This document shows positions 52,310 to 61,797 of a stretch of DNA of 64,000 nucleotides, in pieces. Both the position numbers and the translations under genes were made by a program. Under the pieces are notes generated by a model, which did not search any database, was not told the origin of the DNA, and worked only from the letters and a program-made list of their open reading frames with translations. Every line of letters begins with the position of its first letter. Positions within the stretch are counted from its first letter, which is position 1. Origin of the DNA: Bradymonas sediminis (GTDB lineage Bacteria > Myxococcota_A > Bradymonadia > Bradymonadales > Bradymonadaceae); the NCBI RefSeq assembly GCF_003258315.1, contig NZ_CP030032.1, forward strand, positions 4,323,501 to 4,387,500. The letters run 5' to 3'.

Positions 52310-54427
52310 TTAGCCCACCTGAATCTTCGAAATATCAGCAACCCGCATAAATAGGCTGCGCAATTCGCCGAGCAACGCGATGCGATTGTCGCGCTGGGCC
52401 GCGTCCTCGGCCATGACCATGACGTTGTCGAAGAAGTCGTCGACCGGCGACTTCAGGCTGATCAACGCCTGACAAGCCTTCGGCCAATCATGGGCCTCGA
52501 CGGCGGCCTCGACCTCTTTTTGGGCGCCCAGATACGCCGCGTAGAGCGCGGACTCCTGGGGCTCGGCGAAGAGCGCCTCGTCGACCGGCGCCGCGGCGTT
52601 CTCCTCGGTCTGCTTCTTCAAAATATTGACCACGCGCTTGAAGCCCGCGGCGAGCGGCTCGAAATCGGGCTCGGTGCGCAGCGCGGCCAGCGCCTCGACG
52701 CGCTCGCGCACGCTCAAAACGTCGTCGCGATTCGCGGCGAGCACCGCGTCCACGACGTCGGTCGGGAAGTCACCGGAGAGTTGATATTTCAGACGGGTCG
52801 ACGCGAAGTCGAGGAGCTGCTCAATCAGCTCATCGGTCTCGGTCTCCAGCGGGGTCTCCATCAGCGCCGTCTCGTCGTCGTCATCCGGCACCACTTCATA
52901 GGCCGAAATCGCCATCTCAAACAGCTCGCTCAGGCTGATGCTATACTCGCGCTCCTGCAGGATACGAATCACGCCGAGCGCCGCGCGACGAAGCGCGTAG
53001 GGGTCCGAGGTGCTGGTCGGGATGAGGCCAATGCCGAAGCAGCCGACGAGCGCGTCGAGCTTCTCGGCGAGCGCCACGATCGCGCCGACGTCGGAAGACG
53101 GCACGTCATCATCGGCGCCGCCGGGCATATATTGCTCGTGGATCGCCTGGGCGATCGCCGGCTCCTCGCCGTCGGCCAGCGCATATTCGCGGCCCATGAC
53201 GCCCTGCAGATCGGGGAATTCGCCGACCATATCGGTCAGCAGATCAACCTTGCTCAACAGCCCGCCGACCTCGGCGCAGCGCTCGACATCCTCGTCGAAC
53301 CCGAGCGCCCACGAGATATCGCCCGCCAACGCGGCCATGCGCATCGAGCGGTCATACATCGAGCCGAGTTTTTGCAGCCACACAACATCGTCGAGCTTCT
53401 CAAGACGCGCTTCGAGCGTGCTCTTGAGGTCTTTATCCCAGAAGAAACGCGCGTCATCCAGGCGGGCTCGGAGCACGCGAAGGTTGCCGTCATAGACCTC
53501 TTTGGGGTCCACCACCGGCGTATTATAGATGACGCAGCAGGTCGAGATCAGCGGGCCGCCCTCTTCGGTGGCGAGGCTGAAATAGCGCTGGTGAGAGCGC
53601 ATCGACGAGATAAGAACTTCGTCGGGGAGCTCGAGATACGCGTCGCCAAAATTGATGGCGATGCCGTGGGGTTTCTCGAGCAAGAAGGTCACCTCGTCGA
53701 CCAGGTCCGGGTCCTTGACGAGCACGCCACCGGCGGCGTCGGCCATCTCCTGGAGCAGGCGCTCGATGGTCGCGCGGCGCTCGGCCGGGTCGACCACGAC
53801 ATGGGCCGCGTTGAGGCCGTCGATATAGCCCGCGATGTCTTTGACCTCGAAGGCGTCGGGCGCCGCGAAGCGATGCCCGCGCGTCAGGTTCGAGCTGTCG
53901 ACGCCGGCAAAGCTCAGCGGCACGACTTCGCCGTCGGCGACCGCCAGAATCCAGCGCACCGGGCGGGCGAAGCGCTCACGACGCTCGGCCCAGCGCATCG
54001 ACTTGGGGAAGTTGAGCTTCTGGATGATCTCGCGGAGCAGCTCCGGCAGCAGCTCCGCGGTCGGCTGACCCGCCTCGAAGACGTTGGCGGCGAGGTATTC
54101 GCCCTTGTCGGTCTCGACGGTGTAGAGGTCGGCCGGGTCCACGCCCTGCCCGCGCGCAAAGCCCAGCGCCGCCTTGGTCGGCTCGCCGTCCTTGAACGCG
54201 ACCTTGGCCGGCGGGCCAGTGCGCTCTTCCTGAATGTCGGTCTGTTTGGCGGCCAGCCCCTCGACCAGAAGCGTCAGGCGACGCGGCGTGGCCACGGTGC
54301 GCAGGCTCTCGTACCCCAGGCGCAGCTCGTCGGCGCGCGCGGCGAAGGTCGCCTCGATCTGCGCGAGCGCGGGTTGGCAAAAACTTGCGGGGAGCTCTTC
54401 ACAGCCAATCTCGAAAATCAATTGCAT
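52310..54427 (-). CDS. glyS: Glycyl-tRNA synthetase beta subunit
   Basis: 705 residues. Starts LIFEIGCEELPASFC, the typical GlyS opening, then RTVATPRRLTLLVEGLA, FPKSMRWAERRERFARPVRWILA, and in the middle a GMRSHQRYFSL-like stretch (ISSMRSHQRYFSLA). The C-terminal part is helical with an anticodon-binding DALR-like domain. Works with the alpha subunit as an alpha2-beta2 enzyme. It follows glyQ with a 73-base gap on the same strand. Confidence 0.97.
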   Translation of the reverse strand: MQLIFEIGCEELPASFCQPALAQIEATFAARADELRLGYESLRTVATPRRLTLLVEGLAAKQTDIQEERTGPPAKVAFKDGEPTKAALGFARGQGVDPADLYTVETDKGEYLAANVFEAGQPTAELLPELLREIIQKLNFPKSMRWAERRERFARPVRWILAVADGEVVPLSFAGVDSSNLTRGHRFAAPDAFEVKDIAGYIDGLNAAHVVVDPAERRATIERLLQEMADAAGGVLVKDPDLVDEVTFLLEKPHGIAINFGDAYLELPDEVLISSMRSHQRYFSLATEEGGPLISTCCVIYNTPVVDPKEVYDGNLRVLRARLDDARFFWDKDLKSTLEARLEKLDDVVWLQKLGSMYDRSMRMAALAGDISWALGFDEDVERCAEVGGLLSKVDLLTDMVGEFPDLQGVMGREYALADGEEPAIAQAIHEQYMPGGADDDVPSSDVGAIVALAEKLDALVGCFGIGLIPTSTSDPYALRRAALGVIRILQEREYSISLSELFEMAISAYEVVPDDDDETALMETPLETETDELIEQLLDFASTRLKYQLSGDFPTDVVDAVLAANRDDVLSVRERVEALAALRTEPDFEPLAAGFKRVVNILKKQTEENAAAPVDEALFAEPQESALYAAYLGAQKEVEAAVEAHDWPKACQALISLKSPVDDFFDNVMVMAEDAAQRDNRIALLGELRSLFMRVADISKIQVG

Positions 54428-54500
54428 GGGCTTTTCTTGGTCAACGATGGGTACTTAAATTCGGGTCTTAACAACGCGACGTGTCGGGCGAAAACGCGGC

Positions 54501-55457
54501 TTAATCGGACGATTCTTCGGCCAATAATTTCGCGGCGTCCTCGGGGGCGAGCAGCGGGTAACCGAGCTCTTTTCGCTGCGCCAAGAATCCCTTCGCGGTC
54601 ATCTGCGCGAGCGTGCGGATGCGGCGAATATATTTCTGGCGCTCCGTCACGCTGATCGCGCCGCGCGCGTCCAACACGTTGAAGGTGTGCCCGGCCTTCA
54701 TCGTATAGTCGTAGGCGGGCAGGATCAGGCCCTGCTCGGCGAGGCGTTTGGCCTCGGCCTCAAATTCGTCAAACCACTTAAAATGCAGCTCGGTATTGGC
54801 CTGGTCGAAGTGGAATTTACTGAACTCGACCTCTTCCTGGTGGCGGATTTGCCCGTAGCTTACGCCCGGGGCCCACTCCAGGTCGTACACGCTGTCGACG
54901 CCCTGCAGGAACATCGCGATGCGCTCAAGCCCGTAGGTGATCTCGGCCGGCACGATGTCCAGCTCGATGCCACCGACCTGCTGGAAATACGTGAATTGCG
55001 TGGCCTCCATCCCGTCGATCCAGACCTCCCAGCCAAGCCCCCAGGCGCCGAGCGTCGGCTGCTCCCAATCGTCTTCGACCAGGCGAAGGTCGTGCTCCAT
55101 CTTGTCGATACCGATGGCGTAGAGGCTGTCCCAATACAGGTCGAGCACGTTGGCCGGGCTGGGCTTTAAGAGCACTTGGAACTGAAAATACGCCCCGAGG
55201 CGGTTCGGGTTCTCGCCGTAGCGCCCGTCGCTGGGGCGCCGGCACGGCTCCGCGTACGCGACCTTCCAGGGCTCCGGCCCCAGCGCGCGCAAAAACGTCG
55301 CCTTGTTATAGGTGCCCGCGCCTTTCTCGACGTCCCAAGGTTGCTGCAAAACGCAGCCCTGGTCGGCCCAGAACTTCTGAAGAGTGAGGATAATATCTTG
55401 AAAGAGCATGATATTCGGTGTCGAAATAGTGAAGTTTTGTCGCGACGCGCTCGTCAT
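54501..55457 (-). CDS. glyQ: Glycyl-tRNA synthetase alpha subunit
   Basis: About 318 residues if the ATG at 55457 (GAGG upstream) is used; the conserved part starts at the internal ATG 55409 with [19 protein letters not shown]. Class II synthetase motifs: [31 protein letters not shown], and a [22 protein letters not shown]. First gene of glyQS. No T-box-like leader was seen. Confidence 0.95.
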   Translation of the reverse strand: MTSASRQNFTISTPNIMLFQDIILTLQKFWADQGCVLQQPWDVEKGAGTYNKATFLRALGPEPWKVAYAEPCRRPSDGRYGENPNRLGAYFQFQVLLKPSPANVLDLYWDSLYAIGIDKMEHDLRLVEDDWEQPTLGAWGLGWEVWIDGMEATQFTYFQQVGGIELDIVPAEITYGLERIAMFLQGVDSVYDLEWAPGVSYGQIRHQEEVEFSKFHFDQANTELHFKWFDEFEAEAKRLAEQGLILPAYDYTMKAGHTFNVLDARGAISVTERQKYIRRIRTLAQMTAKGFLAQRKELGYPLLAPEDAAKLLAEESSD

Positions 55458-55564
55458 TGAGTGCGCGCCTCGATTGGACCCCACGCTATAGCGCCTGGGG
55501 GCGGGTTGCGGCAAATGAAAATTGGAGGTGCGGGGGTGTTTTTGGGGCACGGGGGCGATAAAAG

Positions 55565-55603
55565 AAAACGCCGCTCCCACACGATTGTATGGGGGCGGCG
55601 TTT
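55565..55603 (-). terminator. Intrinsic terminator downstream of the LVIVD-like fragment
   Basis: AAACGCCGCTCCCA (55566-55579) pairs with TGGGGGCGGCGTTT (55590-55603; one G-T pair). On the minus strand it is followed by TCTTTTAT. Confidence 0.75.
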
Positions 55604-55623
55604 GTGATGCGAGCTATGCGTGA

Positions 55624-55956
55624 TCAGCGATAGCGTCCCAGGAAGGTTTCCCCATCGCCAGAGTTATCGGAGACGGCGAGGTCTCCATCTTCGTTGACCG
55701 CCACGCGCCAGGCACCCTGGCTCATCTCGATCTCATCGATGACCTGCGGGTTGCTTCGGTCGCTCAGGTCGACCAACTTCACCCCAGCTTGCCCGACGGC
55801 TGTGACGCGGGCCATAAGTCGGCCTGCAAGCATCTGGCCGAGCTTCGCTGAACATATCCCTATGCGCCTGACAACACTCTCTGCGCCTGACAAAGTGGGG
55901 GGGGGGCAGGCGTGGCGGGTCAGAACATATTCTTGGGCCCCATCAGCGCGACTCAA
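55624..55956 (-). pseudogene. Remnant of an LVIVD-type beta-propeller protein
   Basis: The last ~60 codons read VGQAGVKLVDLSDRSNPQVI followed by a beta-strand-rich blade, like the final LVIVD repeats of extracellular propeller proteins. Upstream the frame loses that character and contains a C-run (55899-55907, GGGGGGGGG on the plus strand) typical of slippage. It overlaps the small membrane protein gene by 14 bases. A short intact gene cannot be excluded. Confidence 0.45.
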
Positions 55957-56275
55957 ACGCCTTATACGCCAAAACCGCCCAGATGAGCGTGCCCAATAGG
56001 AGCGCCGAGCCGAGCGCGAGCAGCAACCAAGAAACCCCCGACCCGGCCATGCCGAAGAGCGACGTAAACACCCCCAACGTCGCTTCTAGCCCACTTCCGG
56101 CGTCGTTCTCTATCATCTGCTCGCCGGCCTGCACGGTCGGGCCGCACGCGGAGCGCCCCATGGACCCGAGCCCTAAGAGCACCAGGCCGCTGGTACCCGT
56201 GAGCAGGCCCAGACAGCCCGACATGACCCGAAAGGGTGTACGAAATTTGTTCGGCTCGGCGGGCTCAAGCTGCAT
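55943..56275 (-). CDS. Small membrane protein
   Basis: 110 residues with two hydrophobic segments: about 17-38 (VMSGCLGLLTGTSGLVLLGLG) and about 80-102 (SWLLLALGSALLLGTLIWAVL). Two cysteines. Start ATG at 56275. No recognised family. Divergent from the riboswitch-thioesterase unit. Confidence 0.65.
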   Translation of the reverse strand: MQLEPAEPNKFRTPFRVMSGCLGLLTGTSGLVLLGLGSMGRSACGPTVQAGEQMIENDAGSGLEATLGVFTSLFGMAGSGVSWLLLALGSALLLGTLIWAVLAYKAFESR

Positions 56276-56374
56276 ATCTTTGATCCTTTTGAGGCGCGCT
56301 CAATCCCAATGGCGCGGGTTCACCTTTAAGTAAATCGATGCTGCCCGGGTTGACAAGCCCAATAGGCTGCTGCA

Positions 56375-56572
56375 GGTTCCTCGGCGTGTTGGTGCTGCCG
56401 GGGCGAGTCCGCGGCGGCTTAAAAGGGAATCCGGTGCGAATCCGGAGCTGCCCCGCAGCGGTAAGTGAGAACGAACCCCACATCTGTGCACTGGTCCCCG
56501 AGGGGGCCGGGAAGCCGTGGGGCGTAGGAATTCGGTGCAAATCGACCCGCTCACGAGTCCGAAGACCTGCCC
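56375..56572 (+). ncRNA. Cobalamin (adenosylcobalamin) riboswitch
   Basis: Conserved elements of the B12 riboswitch appear in order: GGTTCC at the 5' side, AAAAGGGAATCCGGTGCGAA (the core), TCCGGAGCTGCCCCGCAGC, GGTAAG (B12-box region), and the 3' closing GAGTCCGAAGACCTGCC. Large peripheral loops are present. The region downstream of it and before the gene contains the expression platform, with a GC-rich stretch ahead of the Shine-Dalgarno at about 56713-56718. The first gene downstream is an acyl-CoA thioesterase, not a B12 synthesis or transport gene. Confidence 0.9.
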
Positions 56573-56726
56573 GCATCTGGCCGGCGAGCGATCGCCGCAG
56601 GCCAGCTTGACCCGGAAGCCTCGTGGGAAGGTTTCGGTCCGAGCAGACCCCTCTGTGCACCCCTGCCCCGACCTGTGTCCATTCCTGCGCTTTCGCCCCC
56701 CTTTTATTAAGCCCAGGAGCGCGCAA

Positions 56727-57176
56727 ATGCCGTCGAATCCGCCCCAAAACGTCGAAACCTCTCTGCCCACCCCGCCCACCGAATGCCGTCTCGTCGAGAT
56801 GGTCTTCCCCCAGCAAACCAACCACTATGGCACGCTCTTTGGCGGCCAGGCGCTGGCCCTGATGGACAAGGCCGCGTTCATCTGCGCGTCGCGCTACGCA
56901 CGCCGCACGGTGGTGACCGCGAGCAGCGAGAAATGCGATTTTCACGTCCCGGTGCGCCAGGGGCAATTGGTCGAGCTCATCGCCCGGATCATCGCCACCG
57001 GGCGCACCTCGCTGACGGTCGAGGTCGACCTCTATGCCGAAGATCTCTTGACCGGCGACCGCCAACTCGGCACCCGCGGGCGCTTCGTGATGGTGGCGCT
57101 GGACGCGCACGGGAACCCGGCGGTGGTGCCGGGGTTGGCCGGAAAAGTATGTGATTCGGAGCGCCCTCAACCCTGA
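56727..57176 (+). CDS. Acyl-CoA thioesterase (hotdog, YciA-like) under a B12 riboswitch
   Basis: 149 residues from the ATG at 56727 with AGGAG upstream. Hotdog fold of the acyl-CoA hydrolase group: EMVFPQQTNHYGTLFGGQAL with the catalytic Asn/Gly-Gly region, DKAAFICASRYARRTVVTAS and FHVPVRQGQLVEL. It should release free CoA from short- or medium-chain acyl-CoA. The cobalamin riboswitch 155 bases upstream implies the gene is turned down when B12 is sufficient. A propionyl-CoA or methylmalonyl-CoA relief role fits, since methylmalonyl-CoA mutase needs B12. Confidence 0.88.
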   Translation: MPSNPPQNVETSLPTPPTECRLVEMVFPQQTNHYGTLFGGQALALMDKAAFICASRYARRTVVTASSEKCDFHVPVRQGQLVELIARIIATGRTSLTVEVDLYAEDLLTGDRQLGTRGRFVMVALDAHGNPAVVPGLAGKVCDSERPQP

Positions 57177-57693
57177 AGACGGTCAGCGCGACGAGATGTC
57201 GATAGCGATTGAGAATTCAGAGACGACTCGGAAGACGTAAGGCTTCGCCTTCGGGTGCCACCGCCGCAGTCGATTCGCGACTTCGTCGTCTCGGGCGTTG
57301 CACGCAGCGGAGATTCGGGGGATGCCTGGCGATAAAGGGGCGCGGCGAGATGCGGCATGGTAATTCGGAAAGCGCGCCCCATTTATATTCATTGCGGGCG
57401 AGCCGCCCGCGCTCCATTTAGATTATTTACTCACCTTTGTGCTAAATTAAGCAGCAACCATCCGGAAGCGGCGAAGCAAACGCGCTACCAACTCTAATCA
57501 TTCGCTTCCGCTGGTCGGAGATCATCGAATATAGAGGTCTTCTACAATTGGCCGCGAGTACACCCGGCACTCGATTTGGTCAGTCCAGCCAAGTCTGAAA
57601 TGGCCACTGCGGCCTAAAGTAGGTGTCCGTTAAGTCAGAGCAACGTCACTTATCGTCAACTAGGTAACCGTCGGAAGTGCTGTGAGGTAAACC
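57177..57693. other. 517-base gap upstream of the SNF2 gene, with left flanking repeat
   Basis: No supported gene. Lower GC and less structured than the surroundings between about 57430 and 57690. Contains the left copy of the ~62-bp direct repeat at 57373-57434. Confidence 0.6.
57373..57434 (+). repeat. Left copy of a ~62-bp direct repeat
   Basis: Begins GCGCCCCATTTATATTCATT, contains the hairpin CGGGCG-AGC-CGCCCG, and ends ATTATTTACTCACC. The right copy at 61736-61797 is the same length with roughly a dozen substitutions. The two copies flank the SNF2 and SWIM genes. Confidence 0.85.
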
Positions 57694-60600
57694 GTGCTCG
57701 TTCTACATTATCATTGGCATCCAGACGGCGGGGCGCATCTATGGGGTGAGGACCCGGGGAGTGCGGCGCAGCATCCGCCAAAGCGGGGGCGTCCGCCTCG
57801 GGTTCCGAGGCCGCGCGCGCATCCCTTCGCCGCGTCGGTGACGGCATTGCGGGCGGTGCTCGGCGAGGTTGCTGAATGTGTGGGGACTGATGAGTGCGTC
57901 GCCGGGGATCTAACGCTTCTTTTGCCGTCGAGCAAACATGGACCGCAGGGATCGCCGCGGCTTGTGCGCGACGAGGAGCCCGACCCCACATTCGATCGCC
58001 TCGCGCCGTGGACGGTGCCGACGCTTGCGCTGAAGCCTGGCGAGGCGCCAAGCCTGCTGGGCGCGCTTCCGGAGGAATTCGACGCCGCCTTGCTCGGCGA
58101 TTCGCTGCGCTATTGGCGCGTTGCGGCCAGGTTGGCCGAGGAGTTTGTGCGTGCGGGGCGGGTGCTACCGGGCGTTAAGCTTGGCGATGACGGCGCGCGC
58201 GCGGTGTGGCGCGCGCTGCCGGCAACCGCAGAGGATTTTGCGCGGTTGCAGGCGATGCGCGATGCGATGCCGCCGATGGCGCGGGCGGGCGTCAACGAGG
58301 CGATCGCTCGGAGCGCGAAGGATGATGGCTGGGAGTCTGTGGATATGCCGTCGGCCCGGCGGGTTCTCGTCGCTCATCTTAATGAGCTTGTCGACGCTCT
58401 GGTGCGTGAGAAGTTGCTTGCCGGCGGCGCGCAGACCGGTTCGCATCAATCTCACACGGTGCACCAACAATGGCTTCACGCGCTCGCCAGCACCGATGGG
58501 GCACTCAACGCCGCTGCAAGAGACTTAGCTTCGCTGGGCGAAGACCTCCACACCTGGACACAGCCACTTCGGGCTACCGAAGAGCGAGGCATGCGTCTTT
58601 GCTTTAGACTCGCACCACCCGAGCCTGACGTTGAGGATGCGCCGGATTTCGACGATGGCGTCGTGTCGCTCCCCCCCGATCCATGGCGGGTCGATTTTTT
58701 GCTGCAAGCAACCGATGACCCGAGTTTGCTGATTGAAGCGGCGGTCGTCTGGCAATCCAGCGGGAGGACTCTGAAAGTCCTCGAGCGAAATCTGGAGCAT
58801 CCCCAGGAGGCGTTGCTTGAGGAATTGGGGCGTGCGCTGCGGCTCTTTCCTGCCCTCGAAGGCGCCCTGCACACAGCAAAACCCACACACGTCGACTTGT
58901 CCGCGGGCGAGGCCTATGCGTTTTTGAACACGAGTGCGCCGGTGTTGGAGCAATCGGGTTTTGGCATCATCGTGCCCGCCTGGTGGGGGCAGCCGGAGCG
59001 GCGACTCGGCGCAAAGCTCAAAGTTCGCTCGAAGAGTTCCAGCGACCCGCGAAGTTCAACTCACGGGCTGGGCGTGAGCCAACTATGTGAATTTCACTGG
59101 GAGGTGGCGCTCGGCAACCAGGAGTTGTCGCGCGAAGAGCTCGAACGGCTCGCCGAGCTCAAAATGCCGCTGGTGCGCATGCGTGGGCAATGGGTATCGC
59201 TTCGGCCCGAAGATATCGCGCGTGCGCTGCGCCTCTTTGATGCGGGCGAGGGCGGCCAAATGACGGCGGGCGAGGCGATCCGCACCGGGCTGGGATTGGA
59301 GGGCGGCGCTGGGGCGCTTCCGGTCATCGCGCATGAATTCGAGGGCTGGCTCGGCGAGTTTCTGGAGCGTGATTTCGACGCCCAACTCGCCGACGCGACG
59401 ACGCCAGACGGGTTTAATGGAGTCTTGCGACCCTATCAGGAGCGAGGCGTCGCCTGGCTGGGCTATCTTGAGCAGCTCGGTTTTGGCGCCTGCCTCGCCG
59501 ACGATATGGGACTCGGAAAGACGATCCAGGTGCTGGCCAAAATGGTCGAAGAGCGTGGCGAGCGGGCATCCGCCGGGACGAATACAATCGGGACGACGAT
59601 GGTCGTCTGCCCACTCTCCGTGGTGGGCAATTGGCGGCGCGAGGCGCATAAATTTGCGCCCATGCTTCAGGTTTATGTGCATCACGGCCCCGAGCGGCTC
59701 CGCGACGATAAGCTCTTGGAGGCGATCGCCCAGGCGGATCTGATCATCACGACCTATGGGGTGGTGCGAAGCGACGTCGAGGAACTCAGCGGGATCGCGT
59801 GGCATCGGGTTGTGCTAGACGAGGCTCAGAAGATCAAAAATAGCTCAGCCGGGCGCACTCAGGCTGTCCGCGCTCTATCGGCGCGACGTCGCCTCGCCCT
59901 GACCGGCACGCCGGTTGAGAATAGGCTGCTTGAGCTGTGGTCGATCATGCAGTTTTTGAACCCCGGCTTGCTCGGCTCGGCCCAGGCGTTTGACAAAAAA
60001 ATCGCAAAGCCGATCGAATCGCAGGGCGACGCGCACAAGGCCGAGCTTTTGCGCAGGCTCACCGGGCCGTTTATACTGCGCCGGCTCAAGACCGACAAAA
60101 GCATCATTTCCGACCTACCTGAGAAGATCGAAATCAAAGAGTATTGCAATCTTACTCGGGAGCAGGCGACCCTCTATAGGGCGGTCGTCGAGGAGATGCT
60201 TGCGCGCATTGAGCGCGCCGATAAGGTCGAGCGCCAGGGACTTATTCTGGTGCTGATGACGCAGCTCAAACAGGTCTGCAATCACCCGGCGCAATTTCTC
60301 CAAGACAGCTCCGCCATCGACGCCCGCTCGGGCAAACTTGAGCGGCTCGAAAGGCTCGCCGAGGAGATTCTGGACGCCGGCGATAAGGCGCTCATCTTCA
60401 CCCAATACACCGAGATGGGCGGGTTGATTCGCCGGCAACTCCAGCAAAAGCTGGGCCGGCGCGTCCTTTATCTGCACGGCGCCACGCCGCAACGCCAGCG
60501 CGACGCGATGGTCGAGCAATTCCAATCGCCCGAGGGGCCGCCGTTCTTCTTGCTCTCGCTTCACGCTGGCGGCACCGGCCTGACATTGACGGCGGCCAAC

Positions 60601-60864
60601 CACGTGATTCACTACGATCGCTGGTGGAATCCGGCGGTCGAAAACCAGGCGACCGACCGCGCGTTTCGCATCGGACAGACCGCCAATGTTCAGGTGCGCA
60701 AATTTATCTGCGCCGGGACTATTGAAGAGCGAATCGACGGCATCATTGAGCGCAAAAAACACCTCGCCGACCAGGTGCTCACCAGCGGCGAGGGATGGCT
60801 GATGAAATTATCCACCGACGAACTCCGCGAGCTGGTCGAACTCTCCGAGGAAACCCTGATATGA
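57694..60864 (+). CDS. SNF2-family DNA translocase/helicase
   Basis: 1056 residues, GTG start at 57694 with GAGGT upstream. The N-terminal ~560 residues are the bacterial SNF2-associated region (DUF3670-like). The motor has DDMGLGKTIQVLAKM (Walker A, about 602-616), DEAQKIKN (about 709), LTGTPVENRLLELWSIMQFL, and the second RecA lobe with FTQYTEMGGLIRRQL, LHAGGTGLTLTAANHVIHYD and RWWNPAVENQATDRAFRIGQ. It should move on DNA with ATP and remodel protein-DNA complexes, perhaps RNA polymerase. The stop overlaps the SWIM gene (ATGA). Base composition at third positions looks less C-biased than neighbours. Confidence 0.93.
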   Translation: MLVLHYHWHPDGGAHLWGEDPGSAAQHPPKRGRPPRVPRPRAHPFAASVTALRAVLGEVAECVGTDECVAGDLTLLLPSSKHGPQGSPRLVRDEEPDPTFDRLAPWTVPTLALKPGEAPSLLGALPEEFDAALLGDSLRYWRVAARLAEEFVRAGRVLPGVKLGDDGARAVWRALPATAEDFARLQAMRDAMPPMARAGVNEAIARSAKDDGWESVDMPSARRVLVAHLNELVDALVREKLLAGGAQTGSHQSHTVHQQWLHALASTDGALNAAARDLASLGEDLHTWTQPLRATEERGMRLCFRLAPPEPDVEDAPDFDDGVVSLPPDPWRVDFLLQATDDPSLLIEAAVVWQSSGRTLKVLERNLEHPQEALLEELGRALRLFPALEGALHTAKPTHVDLSAGEAYAFLNTSAPVLEQSGFGIIVPAWWGQPERRLGAKLKVRSKSSSDPRSSTHGLGVSQLCEFHWEVALGNQELSREELERLAELKMPLVRMRGQWVSLRPEDIARALRLFDAGEGGQMTAGEAIRTGLGLEGGAGALPVIAHEFEGWLGEFLERDFDAQLADATTPDGFNGVLRPYQERGVAWLGYLEQLGFGACLADDMGLGKTIQVLAKMVEERGERASAGTNTIGTTMVVCPLSVVGNWRREAHKFAPMLQVYVHHGPERLRDDKLLEAIAQADLIITTYGVVRSDVEELSGIAWHRVVLDEAQKIKNSSAGRTQAVRALSARRRLALTGTPVENRLLELWSIMQFLNPGLLGSAQAFDKKIAKPIESQGDAHKAELLRRLTGPFILRRLKTDKSIISDLPEKIEIKEYCNLTREQATLYRAVVEEMLARIERADKVERQGLILVLMTQLKQVCNHPAQFLQDSSAIDARSGKLERLERLAEEILDAGDKALIFTQYTEMGGLIRRQLQQKLGRRVLYLHGATPQRQRDAMVEQFQSPEGPPFFLLSLHAGGTGLTLTAANHVIHYDRWWNPAVENQATDRAFRIGQTANVQVRKFICAGTIEERIDGIIERKKHLADQVLTSGEGWLMKLSTDELRELVELSEETLI

Positions 60865-61703
60865 GTTGGCATTACTTCCCAAAGAGCACACCGCGCAAGG
60901 TCGACGGCGGCATTAAATCAAAGAACAGGCGCGGCGAGATTGGTGAACAATGGTGGTCACGCCGCTTCGTCGAGGTGGTCGAATCCTTTAGCATCAGCAG
61001 CCGCATCAAGCGCGGAAAACGCTACGCCCGCGGCGGCCAGGTCCTCTCGATGGACGTCCATGACGGCATGGCGACCGCCCAGGTCCAGGGGTCGCGCGCC
61101 ACGCCATACGAAGTCCAAATCAGCGGGGCCTCACTCGGCGACGATGACTGGAAACGCGTTGAAAAAACATTGGCAGAGCGCGCCGGCTTCGCCGCACAAC
61201 TGCTGGCCGGCCAGATGCCCGCCGATATCGAAGAGGCATTTGAAGCCTGCGCGTTCTCGCTCTTTCCGAGCTCCTACGAGGAGATGGAAACCCGTTGCAA
61301 CTGCCCCGACTACGCCAACCCCTGCAAGCATATCGCGGCGGTCTTTTATATCCTGGCCGAGAAATTCGACGAGGACCCATTTCTGATCTTTCGCTGGCGC
61401 GGCCGCTCCCGCGACACCCTGCTCGAACACCTGCGCCAACTGCGAAGTGTTGGAAGCGATGCGACGGCGCAAGGCGAAATTTTAGCCGACACGGCGACGC
61501 CCCTGAGCGATTGCCTCGACCATTTTTGGCGCGCAGGAAACCAGCTTGCGCAGGTTCAGGCGCACCCGGCTCATGCTGAAGTCCCCGACACGGTACTTCG
61601 TCAGCTGGGAAAACCGGCAGGCGGGATCGGCAAGGTCTATGAAGAGCTTGGCGCGTTGTATGGGTTGATTGTCGGGGATGATCCGGATTCACATGGTGGG
61701 TGA
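60861..61703 (+). CDS. SWIM zinc-finger protein, partner of the SNF2 helicase
   Basis: 280 residues starting at ATG 60861, which overlaps the SNF2 stop by four bases. The SWIM finger CNCPDYANPCKHIAAVFY (about residues 146-163) has the Cys-x-Cys...Cys-x-His ligands. An N-terminal basic segment (TPRKVDGGIKSKNRRG) and GKRYARGGQV may bind nucleic acid. SNF2 and SWIM genes are a frequent pair in bacteria (as in the Bacillus ywqA/ywqB pair). Translationally coupled, so probably one complex. Confidence 0.9.
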   Translation: MSWHYFPKSTPRKVDGGIKSKNRRGEIGEQWWSRRFVEVVESFSISSRIKRGKRYARGGQVLSMDVHDGMATAQVQGSRATPYEVQISGASLGDDDWKRVEKTLAERAGFAAQLLAGQMPADIEEAFEACAFSLFPSSYEEMETRCNCPDYANPCKHIAAVFYILAEKFDEDPFLIFRWRGRSRDTLLEHLRQLRSVGSDATAQGEILADTATPLSDCLDHFWRAGNQLAQVQAHPAHAEVPDTVLRQLGKPAGGIGKVYEELGALYGLIVGDDPDSHGG

Positions 61704-61735
61704 GAGTATGTTGGGAGGCGCGTATTTTTGGTTTA

Positions 61736-61797
61736 CGCGCCCCATTCATATCATTTACGGGCGAGCCGCCCGCGCACCTTTCGCATTATTTACTCGC
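61736..61797 (+). repeat. Right copy of the ~62-bp direct repeat
   Basis: GCGCCCCATTCATATCATTT, the CGGGCG-AGC-CGCCCG hairpin, then ATTATTTACTCGCC. It overlaps the valS stop codon region. Direct orientation relative to 57373-57434. The hairpin may also serve as valS terminator. Confidence 0.85.

Noticed and set aside
52490-54655. 721-codon plus-strand frame opposite glyS
   Set aside because: Shadow frame; the opposite strand is a full-length glycyl-tRNA synthetase beta subunit with clear motifs.
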